DNA from: Ceratorhiza oryzae-sativae
Lineage: Eukaryota > Basidiomycota > Agaricomycetes > Cantharellales > Ceratobasidiaceae
Direction of reading: 5' to 3'
DNA: 64,000 nucleotides
Assembly (NCBI GenBank): GCA_030998015.1
Contig: JARWMV010000234.1
Coordinates: forward strand, 1,116,001 to 1,180,000
Below are positions 47,501 to 59,265 of the stretch, in pieces. The position numbers and the translations under genes are program-made. The notes under the pieces were generated by a model. The model searched no databases. It saw only the letters and a program-made list of their open reading frames with translations, and was not told where the DNA came from. Every line of letters begins with the position of its first letter. Position 1 is the stretch's first letter.

Positions 47501-50500
47501 CTCACTCAAGTCGCACCCCTCGCGTCCGAATGTTCGACCCATCTCCTCACCTTTCTCGAGCAAGATTCTCCAGCATCGTATCACGAGATGGGCGCCCACC
47601 TTCGCTCGCTCGCAATCGAATGTCGCGCTCTCGTTCAATCCTTCTCGGACGACGCGCGCGTGCCAACATCAAAGCTTCCTACCTACCCGACCGGATCGAC
47701 CCCGAGGGCAAGCAACAGGACGCATTTACGTATGCGTTTGCTGAACGATTCGTGGGCGAAATGTTTGATGCGCTCAAGACGAGTGTACCGCGCACAAAGA
47801 AAAAGGAGATCCCTGGGCTGGAAGAAAAACGTGGGAGAATTGTGTTTGGGATGGAGCGGTATGGGGCTGTCAAGGGTCAGCTGGATGTAAGGGTGTGCGC
47901 AGCAGTGGCGGGCGCGTTGATCGCGTTGCGAGTGTATCCGTCAAAGTTGAACCCTCTTGTGAGGAGTATCATGAACGGAGTCAAGGTGAGGTTACCTAGG
48001 TGTATGCTCAACAATCGCTCATGCGTTTCTTGGAACAGTTTGAAGACAACTTGGATATCCAAACGAGATCCGCCAATGCTGTTGCGGCCTTTGTTTCGGA
48101 CTGCACAAGTCCTTCGTCTGGGCTCGCTGTGATGCCTGCCGAAAAGATTGTCAAGAATCTCTGTGCTTTCGTCTGCCAAGACACCAACATAACGCCCGTC
48201 TTTTCTCAGTCTCGGCGCGTCCATGCCGGGGTGCTCACCTGCAAGCTCATGACCGCCAAATCGTCCCAGTCGGGTCGTTCCAAGGATGACTCGGGATCGG
48301 AATCCCCAGAGGTGGTCAAGTCGCGAATCGTGAAGCGTGGCGCGCAGCTTGCTTTGACGAGGCTTGGCGAGTTGTTTGGGCCTGAGCTATTCACGCGGTT
48401 GAAGCAGATGTGGGATTCGATGGTCGGAGGACTTGCGGATACTTTTGCCGAAGGTAAGTTTACAGAAGTGATGATTCAGGCATGGTTTATTCACTGGATT
48501 TCAAGATATCGATGGAGACAAAAAGATCGAAAAGGCCGACGCAGTAGGACAGCAAGTAATCGACAGTCTAACCGTCTTGCATGTTGTTGTGCCGAGTCTT
48601 GACGAATCGTTGCACGATCGGGTTGCTGAACTCTTCCCATCAATTGCGCGGGCGCTGCGAAGCAAGTTCGCACTCATTCGCCAAGCGGCAAGTCGATCGC
48701 TTGCGACGCTCTGCAATACGATTACGACCAAGGGAATGCGATTCATCATTGAGAGGTACTGCCGTACCTGGGAGATACGACCGTGTTGGAGAACCGCCAG
48801 GGAACCATGGAACTTATTTATCGTGGGTGATCTCAATCGCACACATGATTATGACTGACTATAATTGACAGACATCGTGCAAAAGCTTGATATGAAAGTA
48901 CTACCATACGTGATCTTCCTAATCGTGCCCGTGCTTGGGCGAATGAGCGACAACGATAACGACTGTCGATATGTCGCGACCAATACTTTTGCATCCCTCG
49001 TTAGAATGGTACCTCTTGAAGTAAGTCTGTGCAACCATGGCCCGTCAGTTCGGTACTCACTCGTGATCCGCAGGCTGGACTGCCCAATCCACCAGGATTC
49101 TCGGAAGAGCTGCTGGCGAAGCGTGAATCGGAACGCGAATTCTTAACCCAGCTTTTGGACGGAAGCAAGGTTACGCCATACGAGATCCCAGTCAAGCTGA
49201 ACGTGGAGCTGCGTAAGTATCAGCAAGAGGGCGTAAATTGGCTCGCATTTTTGGCCAAGTACCAACTGCATGGAATTCTCTGCGACGGTAAGCGACTAGG
49301 TATTCCGCCTAAATTGCTTACTGACATTTAATAGACATGGGCCTGGGGAAGACCCTCCAGTCGATTTGCATCCTGGCAAGCAAGCATCACGAGCGCGCAG
49401 AACGATACAAGGCAACCAAATCACCCGACTCGATTCATATTCCATCACTGATCATCTGTCCTACCACTCTCACTGGCCATTGGCATGCCGAGATTACCAA
49501 ATACACCAACAATCTCAAGGCCTTGCGCTACGTCGGAACCAGCCGTGATCGTCAACGCTTGGTTGATCTAATTCCGCAACAGGATGTTGTGATTGCGTCT
49601 TACGACTCTGTACGGAACGACATCACACATCTTTCCAAATTCAACTGGCACTACTGTATCTTGGACGAGGGTCACCAGATCAAGAACGGCAAGACAAAGA
49701 TCACGCAAGCCGTCAAGATGATCAACGCACATCATCGCCTGTTGCTCTCCGGAACACCTATTCAGAACAACGTGCTAGAGCTCTGGAGTTTGTTCGACTT
49801 TCTCATGCCGGGGTTCCTCGGAACAGAGCAGCAGTTCAACGAGCGATTTGGGAAACCGATTCTAGCGAACAAGGACGCAAAGGCATCGGCGAAAACTCGC
49901 GAAGCAGGTTGGTACTAGTTGTTCCCTGACGTATAGATACTAATTGCAAGTGCAGCAACCCTGGCTCTCGAGGCACTGCACAAACAAGTTCTTCCCTTCC
50001 TCCTACGCCGACTCAAAGAACAAGTGCTCAACGACCTTCCGCCCAAGATCATCCAAGATCACTACTGCGAGCTATCAGATATGCAGAAGCATTTGTACGA
50101 TGCGTTTGCGCAATCTCAGGCTGGAGCCACTGCCCAAGGAGCAGTGACGGCCAAGTCGGCAAACCCGAACCAGCAGCATGTATTCCAATCGCTCCAGTAT
50201 CTCCGAAAACTGTGCAACCACCCTGCCCTCGTCGTCAAAAATGCTGAAGAAGAAGCAGAGCTGGTGAAGCAGTTTGCAACCAAGGCCGAAGCCTCCAAGG
50301 GGATTCGAGATGTGCGGCATGCACCAAAGCTGCTTGCATTGAGGTAAGGATGAAAGAGGTCAAGTATATTTGGCTCTGACGTGATCCGCAGGCAACTCTT
50401 GAACGACTGTGGTATTGGTGGTGCAGTCAGCGAAGATGGTGATGCGCCAAAGGCAACAGAAGACACCGACATATCGTCGCAGCATCGGGTGCTCATCTTT

Positions 50501-51168
50501 TGCCAGATGCGCCAAATGCTAGACATTATCGAAGAGGACCTCTTCCGGGTGCTTATGCCGTCGGTTACGTACATGCGGCTAGACGGTTCGACCCCAGCCA
50601 GCCAGCGTCATGGCGTAGTACAGACGTTCAACTCGGATCCGAGCATCGACTGTCTTCTTTTAACTACAAGTGTTGGTGGTCTTGGATTGACCCTTACTGG
50701 AGCGGATACCGTCATATTCGTGGAGCACGACTGGAATCCAATGAAGGACTTGCAGGCCATGGACCGTGCACATCGCCTTGGTCAGAAAAAGGTTGTCAAT
50801 GTGTATCGGTTGATTACCAAGGGGACCTTAGAAGAGAAGATCATGGGGTAGGTTCCTCGCTAGCTTTCTCAAACTATTGCTGAGTCCCTTGTAGCCTGCA
50901 GCGCTTCAAACTCAATATTGCCAACTCAGTCATTACCCAACAAAATTCGGGCCTCTCTTCGATGGATACGGACCAGGTGCTCGACTTGTTCAAACGCACT
51001 ACCGAGGAAGAAGATGCAGCCGCAAAAAAGAAACGAGAAGAGAAAAGGGCTGCCGCTGGGCCAGTATCGCAGAAGCATGTGCTCGAGGGGTTGGAAGATT
51101 TACCAGGCGAGGACGAGTACGCGGGGCTGGGTCTAGATAACTTTATGGACTCTATTAAGCAGCGTTAA
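44542..51168 (+). CDS. MOT1: MOT1/BTAF1, Swi2/Snf2 ATPase that removes TBP from DNA
   Basis: Nuclear HEAT-repeat ATPase that dissociates TBP from DNA. Exon 1 is only MSSR; exon 2 begins LDRLLLLLDSGSSPSIRHTA, the usual N-terminus. HEAT repeats run through VLPYLRSKSTDTRAAAALAL, FNPLWEVRHGAAMGLREIV, VVWEVRHAGLLGLKYEVAV and GDNDDDVRSVAASCLVPIA. The ATPase core has YQQEGVNWLAFLAKYQLHG, DDMGLGKTLQSICIL (Walker A, split by an intron at 49288-49335), ILDEGHQIKNGKTK (DEGH box), LLSGTPIQNNVLELWSLFDF, and the helicase C blocks LLLTTSVGGLGLTLTGAD and AMDRAHRLGQKK. The C-terminal extension ends SIKQR. The first third contains a Pro/Ala-rich acidic linker near 45230-45360. Around 20 exons; about 1,900 residues, the family's usual size. 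Confidence 0.95.
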
Positions 51169-51874
51169 TTTGTATGCATATGTATTCGCTTTCGGCTTTC
51201 GTTATCAATTCGGTTTTATGTTGCCAAACTCGATATCGTACACATCTACCCTTCAACAGGGGCAGATGAATTTGCCCAAAGCGACTCTCCCTTGCGTTTG
51301 CCCCTCCATTCAATTTTTCGCTGGAGTGATGATGAGTTGCTTATCCCACGGTGATTAAAACCACGTACGTCGAGTGTCAATGCCAAAACCCCCACAGACA
51401 ATGGCACAACGCCAAGCCAAAGGACAACCTTGCGAGTAGCATAAGGGGTCATCCGGAACCCGCGCCATAGGTTATCCCTCTATATCGATATCAGTAAAAG
51501 CCGGAAGCAGTGACCAATGCACGTACCATGACCCCCCATCGCTCGATGGCAGGGTCGATCTTTGGCTTTTATCAGAACTCTGGTATATTAACCGTCGTCA
51601 AAACTCACTTTGATAGTTCCTAGAGCATCCCATGTTAGCTTTGCGTGTTGGTTTCACGATACTACTTGCCGTGATCTCCTGCCATGATGATTGTCGTGCA
51701 CGAGGGTGCCTTTTGTCACGTGCTTCGGTTCCATATTTGTCAAAGCTTGATGAAAGATTCATAGTGATCTTCAGGCAGAATAGAAAATGAAATGAAGAAG
51801 AAGAAAAAACAGCAACAATTAGCCTCGTACAATGGAGAGCAGACAAAAAGGGCTATAGTGCAGAACAAAATTAA
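51169..51874. other. Intergenic stretch, no gene seen
   Basis: 3' flank of MOT1. Minus-strand open frames at 51246-51452 and 51598-51846 carry no recognisable motif, though an unrecognised small gene cannot be excluded. Confidence 0.4.
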
Positions 51875-51976
51875 TGACCACCTTGAGGTTCGAACTCAAG
51901 ACCTCATCCGGACACACTGAGATATTCATCTCCACAAGTGTGAAGGATGCGTGATAACCAACTACACCAGGCGGCC
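51875..51976 (-). tRNA. tRNA-Val(CAC) with an intron of about 28 nt
   Basis: On the minus strand the acceptor halves ggccgcc (51976-51970) and ggtggtc (51882-51876) pair throughout with two G-U pairs. The A box is TGGTGTAGTTGG and the B box AGTTCGAACCT; the T stem TTGAG/CTCAA is perfect. The anticodon stem CATCC/GGATG flanks TTCACA, the standard valine CAC loop, followed by about 28 nt of intron before the last loop base. The intron itself can fold (gagat...atctc). Confidence 0.88.
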
Positions 51977-52081
51977 TTGCGCATGAGCAGTTACAAGGCT
52001 ATAATATTTCTTGTGAAGTCTGGGCTGATGGTGGCATCGTTTGTAACCTCTGCACATTGCTATCACCTTCAATCCATCAAC

Positions 52082-53142
52082 ATGGCTGCAAATACCTTGG
52101 ACTGCATCATGCTTTTAGGAGACTCGCTAACCCAGGGGGGATGGGAACCCGGTATGTATTTTGAATGCACACACTACCTTTTTAACAGTCTTCTCAGGAG
52201 GATTTGCACAACGCCTGGCATACGTTTATGGTCGCAGGCTCGATGTGATCAACCGTGGTTTATCTGGTTACAACACTGAATGGGCCATTCCCGTATTTGA
52301 ACAGGTACGCGCTTAGATCTCCCGATCTCAGCAAATAACATTGTCCAGTGTTTTGCCAAAACCGAGCTTCAAGGCGCGCTGCCCAAAGTCAAACTGCTAG
52401 TCATCTGGTTTGGTCAGCTCCAGAGTCCTAATATTGCTGATTTCGTACTGACATTTGGCCTCTAGGTGCCAACGATGCAACCCTTCAACAAAGCCCTCAG
52501 CATGTACGTATCAAGTCCATTCCGCCGATTCACATTACTCATCGCAAGACAGGTCCCACTTCCCAGATTCATCGAAAATATCAATACGCTCATCGACATG
52601 CCAACTTTGCCTTCTTCGCCATGGTACTCTCCGACCACTCGAGTGTTGCTAGTGACCGCCCCGCCAATTGATACGATCCAGCGAAACGCCGAACTAGCTT
52701 CTCGCAACCCCCCTATCGCCCCGGATCGTACCCACGAAAACACAAGAGCTTATGCCCAAGCCATTGTTGAAATTGGAGAGAAGCGAAAAGTGCCTGTTGT
52801 TAACCTGTGGGCCGCGCTGTGGAAGGCAGCTGGCGAACGCGAGGAAGGCTTGCCAGCATTCTTACCAGACGGGTTACATTGCAACGAGGCCTCCTACAAA
52901 GTGAGCGTTTGTCTTTAGTACGTACGACGCATCTAACCTTTTCTAGATACTATACGATCTTATCATCGAAGCTATTTCCAAACATTACCCAGAGCTACAC
53001 TACGAAAAGCTGCCTTATGTATACTGCCGGTAAGCTGCTCTCGTCTTGTCCAGAGATCAATTGTGACACCATTAATAGCTGGGACGAGGTGGATTGGAAA
53101 AACCCGAGGCCAAGCTTGAAATCGCACAGGGTAGATGTTTGA
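52082..53142 (+). CDS. GDSL/SGNH esterase, IAH1-type (isoamyl acetate-hydrolysing)
   Basis: Serine esterase of the SGNH fold. The start at 52082 gives MAANTLDCIMLLGDSLTQGG, block I with the catalytic Ser. After the first intron come RLAYVYGRRLDVINRGLSGY (block II Gly), then WFGANDATL (block III Asn) and QHVPLPRFIENINTL, where the correct frame is set by splicing out 52504-52551. The C-terminal block V is PDGLHCNEASYK, carrying the catalytic Asp and His. The overall order and the QHVPL segment match IAH1 of yeast and its human homologue. About seven exons. No signal peptide, so probably cytosolic. An in-frame upstream ATG exists but starts in the tRNA flank and is unlikely. It is convergent with the next gene, 104 bp apart. 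Confidence 0.88.
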
Positions 53143-53246
53143 AAAGACCTTCACATTTGCTAGGAGAGCCCTGCCTCCCTCGAATGAATAAATATACATA
53201 CAACGCAGGTATAACAAAATAAGAACGAAGTCTAGCAATACAGCAA

Positions 53247-54962
53247 TCAATGATCATCCGCATGGAGACTACCCCATCGGACTTCAGCACCCAATCCACC
53301 CTGCCAGTCTTGAACCCGTTTCTGGGCGATCCTTGACATTGTGCTGGCCTGTGTTCCTACAAACCCCGCTCCCATCGACTGAATCGCAGCATCTAGTATC
53401 ATGGGATACCTGGCAAAGACCTTGAGCACCCAAACTGCGCATACATCCATCCAGCGGTTCAACGCTCACCATTTGCCATACTTCTTGGCAGTCTGCTCGG
53501 CCCCGTGATCAATCCAACTCCATTCAGGACCAAGCGCAGCAATTTCATCCCACCACCGGGGATCGCGCTCGTCCGAAGTGACGATCACCTTGGTGACTTG
53601 GACGCCATTCGGGCGATCTCGCAGACCTTGTTTGACCTCGTTGACCCGTCGCTCATATGCCTTGACAGGCGCAAAACACTGTTCTGGGCCTTGTTCTTTA
53701 GAGCAAGCATCCTTGAAATCGGACCGCCGCACATGCACCGAGATAAACTATATCAATGTCAGTTTCATATTACCCTCGCATATATCACCTTCATACCGGA
53801 GGTATTAGCTTGTCATCCATCACTCCGAAATGGCGGCGAAGATATTGGGTGGCAAGGTCCGTCACAGACTTGTGCCAATGCATATGAGTTCCAACAACAT
53901 TCCAAAACGGAGAATAGTCTGCAAAGAACTGAAAGGGGCTGCTTAATAACTTCAATTGGTTCGGGTATGACCAACTTACATCGGCAGCAGGGCTCGGCTC
54001 GACCACGCCCACGTAGTAGAGCAAGTCGAAACACAATAAATGATCATCTGGTTCAGCCTTCTTGCCCGAGTTACCCGGAAGGATGTGAGCGCGCCCCGAG
54101 TCCAGGTGCAACTGACGTGTTTCAGGATACCCAAGTGAGGCTATGGCCCATGCCGAAAATATATATTCGTTTTCTACAGTACCCCGGCTGAGTGTAAACG
54201 TCGATGGTATGGGGGTGTAGGATACGTCTTCAAGCGACACTTGAGAACGCGGCTGCATTCAGGAGCACCGTACTCACCGAGTTTTAATACACTAGTGTGA
54301 GAGGATAATGCTGGAGTGTATCCGGTGGCCTTCAGCCCAGATCGGGTGCTCCAACAACCAATGGACTCAGTTTCAGGTGATTTGGGGTCCTTGACCTCAT
54401 GCCACTCGATAATCGAGGTGTCCAACTGGGTTGCTAGGCGCGGGAGGTCAAAAATCTCGCCAAACGTGATAGGGGAGACCGTCTCGAGAGAACCAAAATG
54501 CTCGGGCAAGAACGGAGGGATGATAGGGACACGACCAGTTAAAATTGATATGTATATCAAGTTGACCGTCGACATCACTTGGTTCGTGAACCCAGAGCTA
54601 CTAAAAGCCGTGACATACTTGTGAGACGGCAGCAAATTCTCTTAGAAGGGAGTGTTTTTTTTATACACGTTAACTTTCAGCGAGTTTTGGATTCGTGGGT
54701 ACGTACCTCGATATTTGATTGTCGCATTGCCGTTTGTCAACGTGGTAGAAGCAATCGGGGTTTTCACCAAAATCCCCTCAGCTTGATGAATCGCCCCAGG
54801 GTGCTTGGATAAAAAATGGTAAACGGCTGCGCCAGTTACGCAGAGAAACGAAGCCAACAATAGGACTTTGCGAAGTGGCAACGCCCTTGTTTTTCGGACT
54901 CCCGACCTGAGATGGACCCGGCTGGGCGACAAGAGAGCCCCGAAGCTGGAAGTTTCGGCCAT
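53247..54962 (-). CDS. O-fucosyltransferase-like type II membrane protein, copy 1
   Basis: Predicted Golgi or ER GDP-fucose-dependent glycosyltransferase of the POFUT/GT65-68-like superfamily as found in Agaricomycetes. The start at 54962 (MAETSSFGALL) is chosen because a basic segment and a TM anchor (VLLLASFLCVTGAAVYHFL) follow directly; an in-frame ATG also lies at 55088. The lumenal part begins KYVTAFSSSGFTNQVMSTVN, then LTGRVPIIPPFLPEHFGS and DLPRLATQLDTSIIEWHEV. The sugar-nucleotide site is ISVHVRRSDF, with the conserved HxRR, followed by VIVTSDERDPRWWDEI. The last exon gives SMGAGFVGTQASTMSRIAQ, the usual C-terminal motif, and stops at 53247. Eight or so exons. Acceptor substrate unknown. 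It lies in tandem with copy 2, sharing the exon layout. Confidence 0.8.
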
Positions 54963-55231
54963 GTACCTGGGACAGGATGGGGGATAATGGTGTGGCCGAA
55001 CGAGCGAGGTGCGGGAGAAAATTGATCCAACCCACTCTTGGTTAAACATATCTCGGTCGACTTGCCCGGCAGTTGCCCCTTCAGGCACAAATTGATTATG
55101 TTATGACTTCTCTACAGTAATTAGATCGAAACAAATAAAAGTGACAACAAGGAGTAATACCGATTACAGCCCAGAAAAAACATCGACCCAGAGATACGTC
55201 CAACCGGACGAAGCTCCAGTAAATCCGACGC

Positions 55232-57049
55232 TCAATGTGCATCAGCTCCTGGAGTACCCCAGCGTACCTCCGCGCCCAACCCATGGTTCCAGTCCTCGAC
55301 TCGCTTTTGGGCAAGCGCAGACATGGTACTATGGTCCGTCCCGACAAACCCAACTCCCATCGATTGAAAGACAGCATCCAAGACAACCGGGTACCTAGGA
55401 ATTGGAAATTTTATAATTGGATTCAAACGAAAAAAAAAACTCAAACTTCAGAATAATCGACGCACCACTTTCCGTGTTTCTGGACAGTTTGCTCGGCGGC
55501 GTGGTCGATCCAACTCCACTCGGGTCCGAGTTCGGATATCTCCGCCCACCATTCGGGATCCCGCTCGTCGGAAGTGACTAGCACATGGTGTACGTCGATT
55601 CCCCCCTCGGGTCGTGCACGCAGCGATGTCTGAATATCCTTTACCCGCTGCGCATACGCGCTTGACGGTGCGAAACAAGCCTCCTTGTTCATATTGGACG
55701 GACACCATCCAGCGAAATCGGCGCGACGGACGTGAACAGAAATAAACTTGGATGCGAGGTCAGTGATGCGCATACACAACGTATGTGAATGGTATACTCA
55801 CTGGCGGTATCGGTTGCCCGTCCACGACGCTAAAATGCCGCCTTAGATATCCTTCGGCTATATCGATGAGCCTCGGGGCCCAGAACATATGTACCCCCAC
55901 GGATTTCCAGTACGGCGAATAGTCGGCGAACCACTACAAGAAAGAACTCGGATACATAAAGCAGCAAGGGTTAGAGACAGATGGACTGCTTACCTCTTCT
56001 TCATTCGCTAACCCAATATAGTAGAGTAAGTCAAAGCACAGCATTTGATCGTCCGGTTTGAGCGGTTTTTGAGATCCGGTAGCAGTCGGCAGCGCTCGAG
56101 AATTCTGGACCGCCCAAGCCCAATCTCGTTGCCGCGGGAATGCAAGCGAAGCGAGAGACCATACAGAGGCATAGTACTGGTCTTTTAGGTGCCCGTGCGA
56201 TAGAGTAAAGCTGGGCGGGACGGGTGTATACGAGATATCTGTAACCGGATGCTTAGTTTCGTGCTCAAACGTTACGCATACACTTACCGAGATTGTACCA
56301 CTGAGGGACCGCCGAATCTCGCGGGCGCCCGCCGCCCACCTTGCTCAATGACCACGTGCTCCAGCAACCGAGTTGCTCAACCTCGGAGCTAACATTGCTG
56401 CTTAAAGCCGCTGCGATGGCTGGGTTCTTCAACTCGTCCCATTCCACAATGTGCATACCAAGTTGGTTAGCCAGACGTGGGACATCGAATATATCTCGAA
56501 AGGCGATCGGACCAACATCGTTTATCGAACCGACATGGGAGGGAGTAAAGGGAGGGAGCACGGGCGTTCGGCCCGTGAGCATGCCCAGATAGATAAGATT
56601 CACGGCAGCCATGACATCGTTTGTCCAGCCTGATGAGGGCCAGGCTGTGATGAACTTGGTTTGTGATGACCCCAAGTTATCTACAAATAGTTTTTGTCGG
56701 CTGAACGTGTAGCTGAGGTTAGATCTCGCTTACCTCTAAATCGAGAGGCGGGTTTCGAGTTGTTCAGGATGTTCGAGTTGTCTGCAAAGTAGCCATGCCA
56801 AGGAGGGCGGTTTTGCGCATCTAGTCGGATATAGGTAGGTCTGTCCTTGAGAGTAATGACCAGGTAGGATGTTCCGAGGATGGCGAAGCAAAGGAGACCA
56901 AATCCCGCGCAAAGTCGCCCATAGCGAGTTTCTAGCCAGCCTCGTTTCGAGGTCTTGGGTGGGGCCCATTGTTGCGACTTGGTGGCAATTAATAAAGGCT
57001 GTGGTGATCGAGGACTATGCTCGCCTTGGGACTCGGCATCGTAGGGCAT
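55232..57049 (-). CDS. O-fucosyltransferase-like type II membrane protein, copy 2
   Basis: Tandem paralogue of the preceding entry, with the same domain order and apparent intron positions. The start at 57049 gives MPYDAESQGEHSPRS and a TM anchor (LCAGFGLLCFAILGTSYLVI) after an Arg-rich cytosolic tail; another in-frame ATG lies at 57115. Lumenal blocks: KFITAWPSSGWTNDVMAAVN, LTGRTPVLPPFTPSHVGS, DVPRLANQLGMHIVEWDEL, LCFDLLYYIGLANEEEWF, the nucleotide-sugar motif ISVHVRRADF, VLVTSDERDPEWWAEISELG and the C-terminal SMGVGFVGTDHSTMSALAQ. The catalytic half is far better conserved between the copies than the cytosolic tail and stem, which differ almost completely. It is divergent from the GDP-fucose-transporter-like gene. 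Confidence 0.8.
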
Positions 57050-57938
57050 CTTGGCGAGGGGCTGGAGAGCGACAGGGCCTGATGGAGTGGGGGTGGGTGT
57101 TGTCGAGTGCAACAAGTATCGTTACGTGTGATCCAAAAATAAGCAAACCTTACGAGCCGAAGAAAGTGTGGGTGAGTGAATGAGATGGGTGACGGGCTCG
57201 ACCGTCCCAGCGCGGTTGGATCCACGCCCCGTACATCAGCACACGCCATGCGCATGATTACTCCCAATGAACAACGCGTTACTATAGCCGAAGGGTGTCC
57301 CTTGTGCGAATGCCACTTTCTTGGCAGGAACGGGTCTATGCCGACAAAAAACTTCCGTGCCCAAAGCAAATAGACAGTTCGGAGCCGTCCGCTTGTCAGA
57401 ATTGTGCTACTTTGCGGACTTTAGATGCAGTGGCGTTCTATTTTGCCCCCTGATTCACATGTTTCCAGAGAGAAATAATGCGGAGCGGGATTGCTGACTG
57501 CCGAACGAAGACTCGAGGAAATGGGGCTTGTTTACCACACTGCTGATGGATGCAATAGAATAGCAAGAAGACAATACAACTCTTCAGATGAATCGAGAAC
57601 ATCGAGATAACCCATTGGATACAGTGTTCTGGATTGACACCAGGCACGGTGTAGCCTGGCACAGTTCCTCGACAACAAATTGTGGTTACACGATAAATCC
57701 GACAGCCGCCAAACCCGGGACACTGAGCCCGGCATTTCGGATGAGGCCCACGCGGCTCCCGGGACCCACAACGGTGGTGGAATCGAAATGCATCATGTCG
57801 GTTCGCTGAAAAAGCCAAGGTTGCTATTCTTGCTCCCATTTCATACCCCCACTCTTCCTCAACTCCACGCCTCCAGACACCTATATACGCCTCGGGCCAG
57901 TCACTCATTCCCTACTGTCCTTTGTCTCCAAGTCCACC
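57050..57938. promoter_or_regulatory. Divergent region between fucosyltransferase-like copy 2 and the GDP-fucose transporter-like gene
   Basis: About 890 bp with no convincing gene. The frames at 57438-57973 on either strand lack recognisable content. Pyrimidine-rich tracts (ctccaagtccacc, cctcaactccac) lie just upstream of 57939. The layout would allow shared regulation of the two genes. Confidence 0.4.
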
Positions 57939-59265
57939 ATGCCGTCGCCCGGAAATGGCCAACCCCCCGCTAGCAGCGCGCAAGTCGCTGGAGTCGTCTC
58001 GTTCTACATGGTCGCGGCGTTGGTGGTGCGTTGTTTGCCATCACGCGTCGACAGCATTTACTCACCATTTTCCAGATGGTATTCGTGAACAAGTTTGTCT
58101 TGAACGCGGCACCTCAGCTCCCGGTCCTGTTTCTCTTCAACCAGATGGTCATTGCTGTCGTCCTCTTGCACGTCTCGGCCGCCGTATCTCCCCGGGTCAA
58201 GCTCCCTTCGTGGGATTACCCGACGGCTAGAGGTCTCGTTCCGGTAGTGTCTATCAATGCCATCGGCCTGGTCTGGAACACATTGTGTCTCCGAGCCGTG
58301 GACGCGTCTTATTTCCAGGTGAGCCTCTTCGTACGTCACGATCTGCGATAACTCTTTTACACGAGGCCAACGTTCTAGATTGCCCGAGGGCTCGTGCTTC
58401 CGCTCACCATCCTCGTTGCCGCTATCCACGCTCGCAAACGTCCATCGCTTCTGGTAATCTCTGCCGCCAGCCTCGTCACCGGAGGATTCCTCATCGGTAC
58501 CACACCCTCTGCCACTCTGACAGCTGCTGCCTCACAAGCCGGTCTGATCTACGGGGCTCTTGGTGCACTTGCTATCGCGATCCATGCGGTTCTCATCGGC
58601 GCCGCACTCCCCATTGTCAATGGTTCGGCGCTTGAGCTTGCCTACTGGACAAATGCAGGATCTGCGGTGTTCTTGGCACCCCTTATTCTGTTCAACGGAG
58701 AGGGCGCCCGCGTGTGGGCTGCGTTGCAGGGTGTTCACCAAGATGCCGCGTTGAACGCGGTGGCGAACAACGGCGACATCAACTGGTCTGTCTTTATCAT
58801 TGGGAGCCTTGTCACTGGGGCATTCGGGTTTCTCCTATGTGTCGCTACGCTAATTTCAATCAAGGTGCGCAATTGCTTTTCGCACATCTAGGTTTCGAGA
58901 TTAACACCATTTAATATAGGTCACAAGCCCAGTTACCCACATGTTCACATCGGTGTGTTAAAGTCGTCCCTTTGTATATGCAGTATTTGACTATTCCGAA
59001 CAGGCAGCACGCTCCGTACTCCAAACCATGCTGGGTGCTTGGTTGTTCAAGGATATTCTCACAGTGTCAGTATTCTTCCGTGTGACCTAGCATTTATCTG
59101 ACGCCCATGGTCTCCAGCAACCGTGTTACCTCGATCAGTGTCATCCTTTTCGGCTCATGCGTCTATACGTGGGTCAAATCCTACGAAAATTTGCGCAAGG
59201 CTGCGCAGGCTACACCGAGCCCCGCCCAAGGCGCAGAAGCCAAGGGAGCTGCTGAAAAAGTTTAA
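57939..59265 (+). CDS. Nucleotide-sugar transporter, GDP-fucose transporter (SLC35C1) type
   Basis: Golgi antiporter of the drug/metabolite superfamily, expected to import GDP-sugar in exchange for GMP. Exon 1 begins MPSPGNGQPPASSAQVAGVV and the first TM; the next exon starts MVFVNKFVLN, matching the MVFLNKYLL motif of SLC35C1. Later come LPVLFLFNQMVIAVVLLHV, GLVPVVSINAIGLVWNTLCL, SYFQIARGLVLPLTILVAA, VTGGFLIG, HAVLIGAALPIVNGSALEL, KVTSPVTHMFTSAARSVLQT, and SCVYTWVKSYENL. The KxTSPxTH and YTWV blocks are those of GDP-fucose rather than GDP-mannose carriers (no GALNK motif seen). Ten TM helices fit. It ends in a short Ala-rich Lys-containing tail (GAAEKV). Six exons. Confidence 0.85.
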
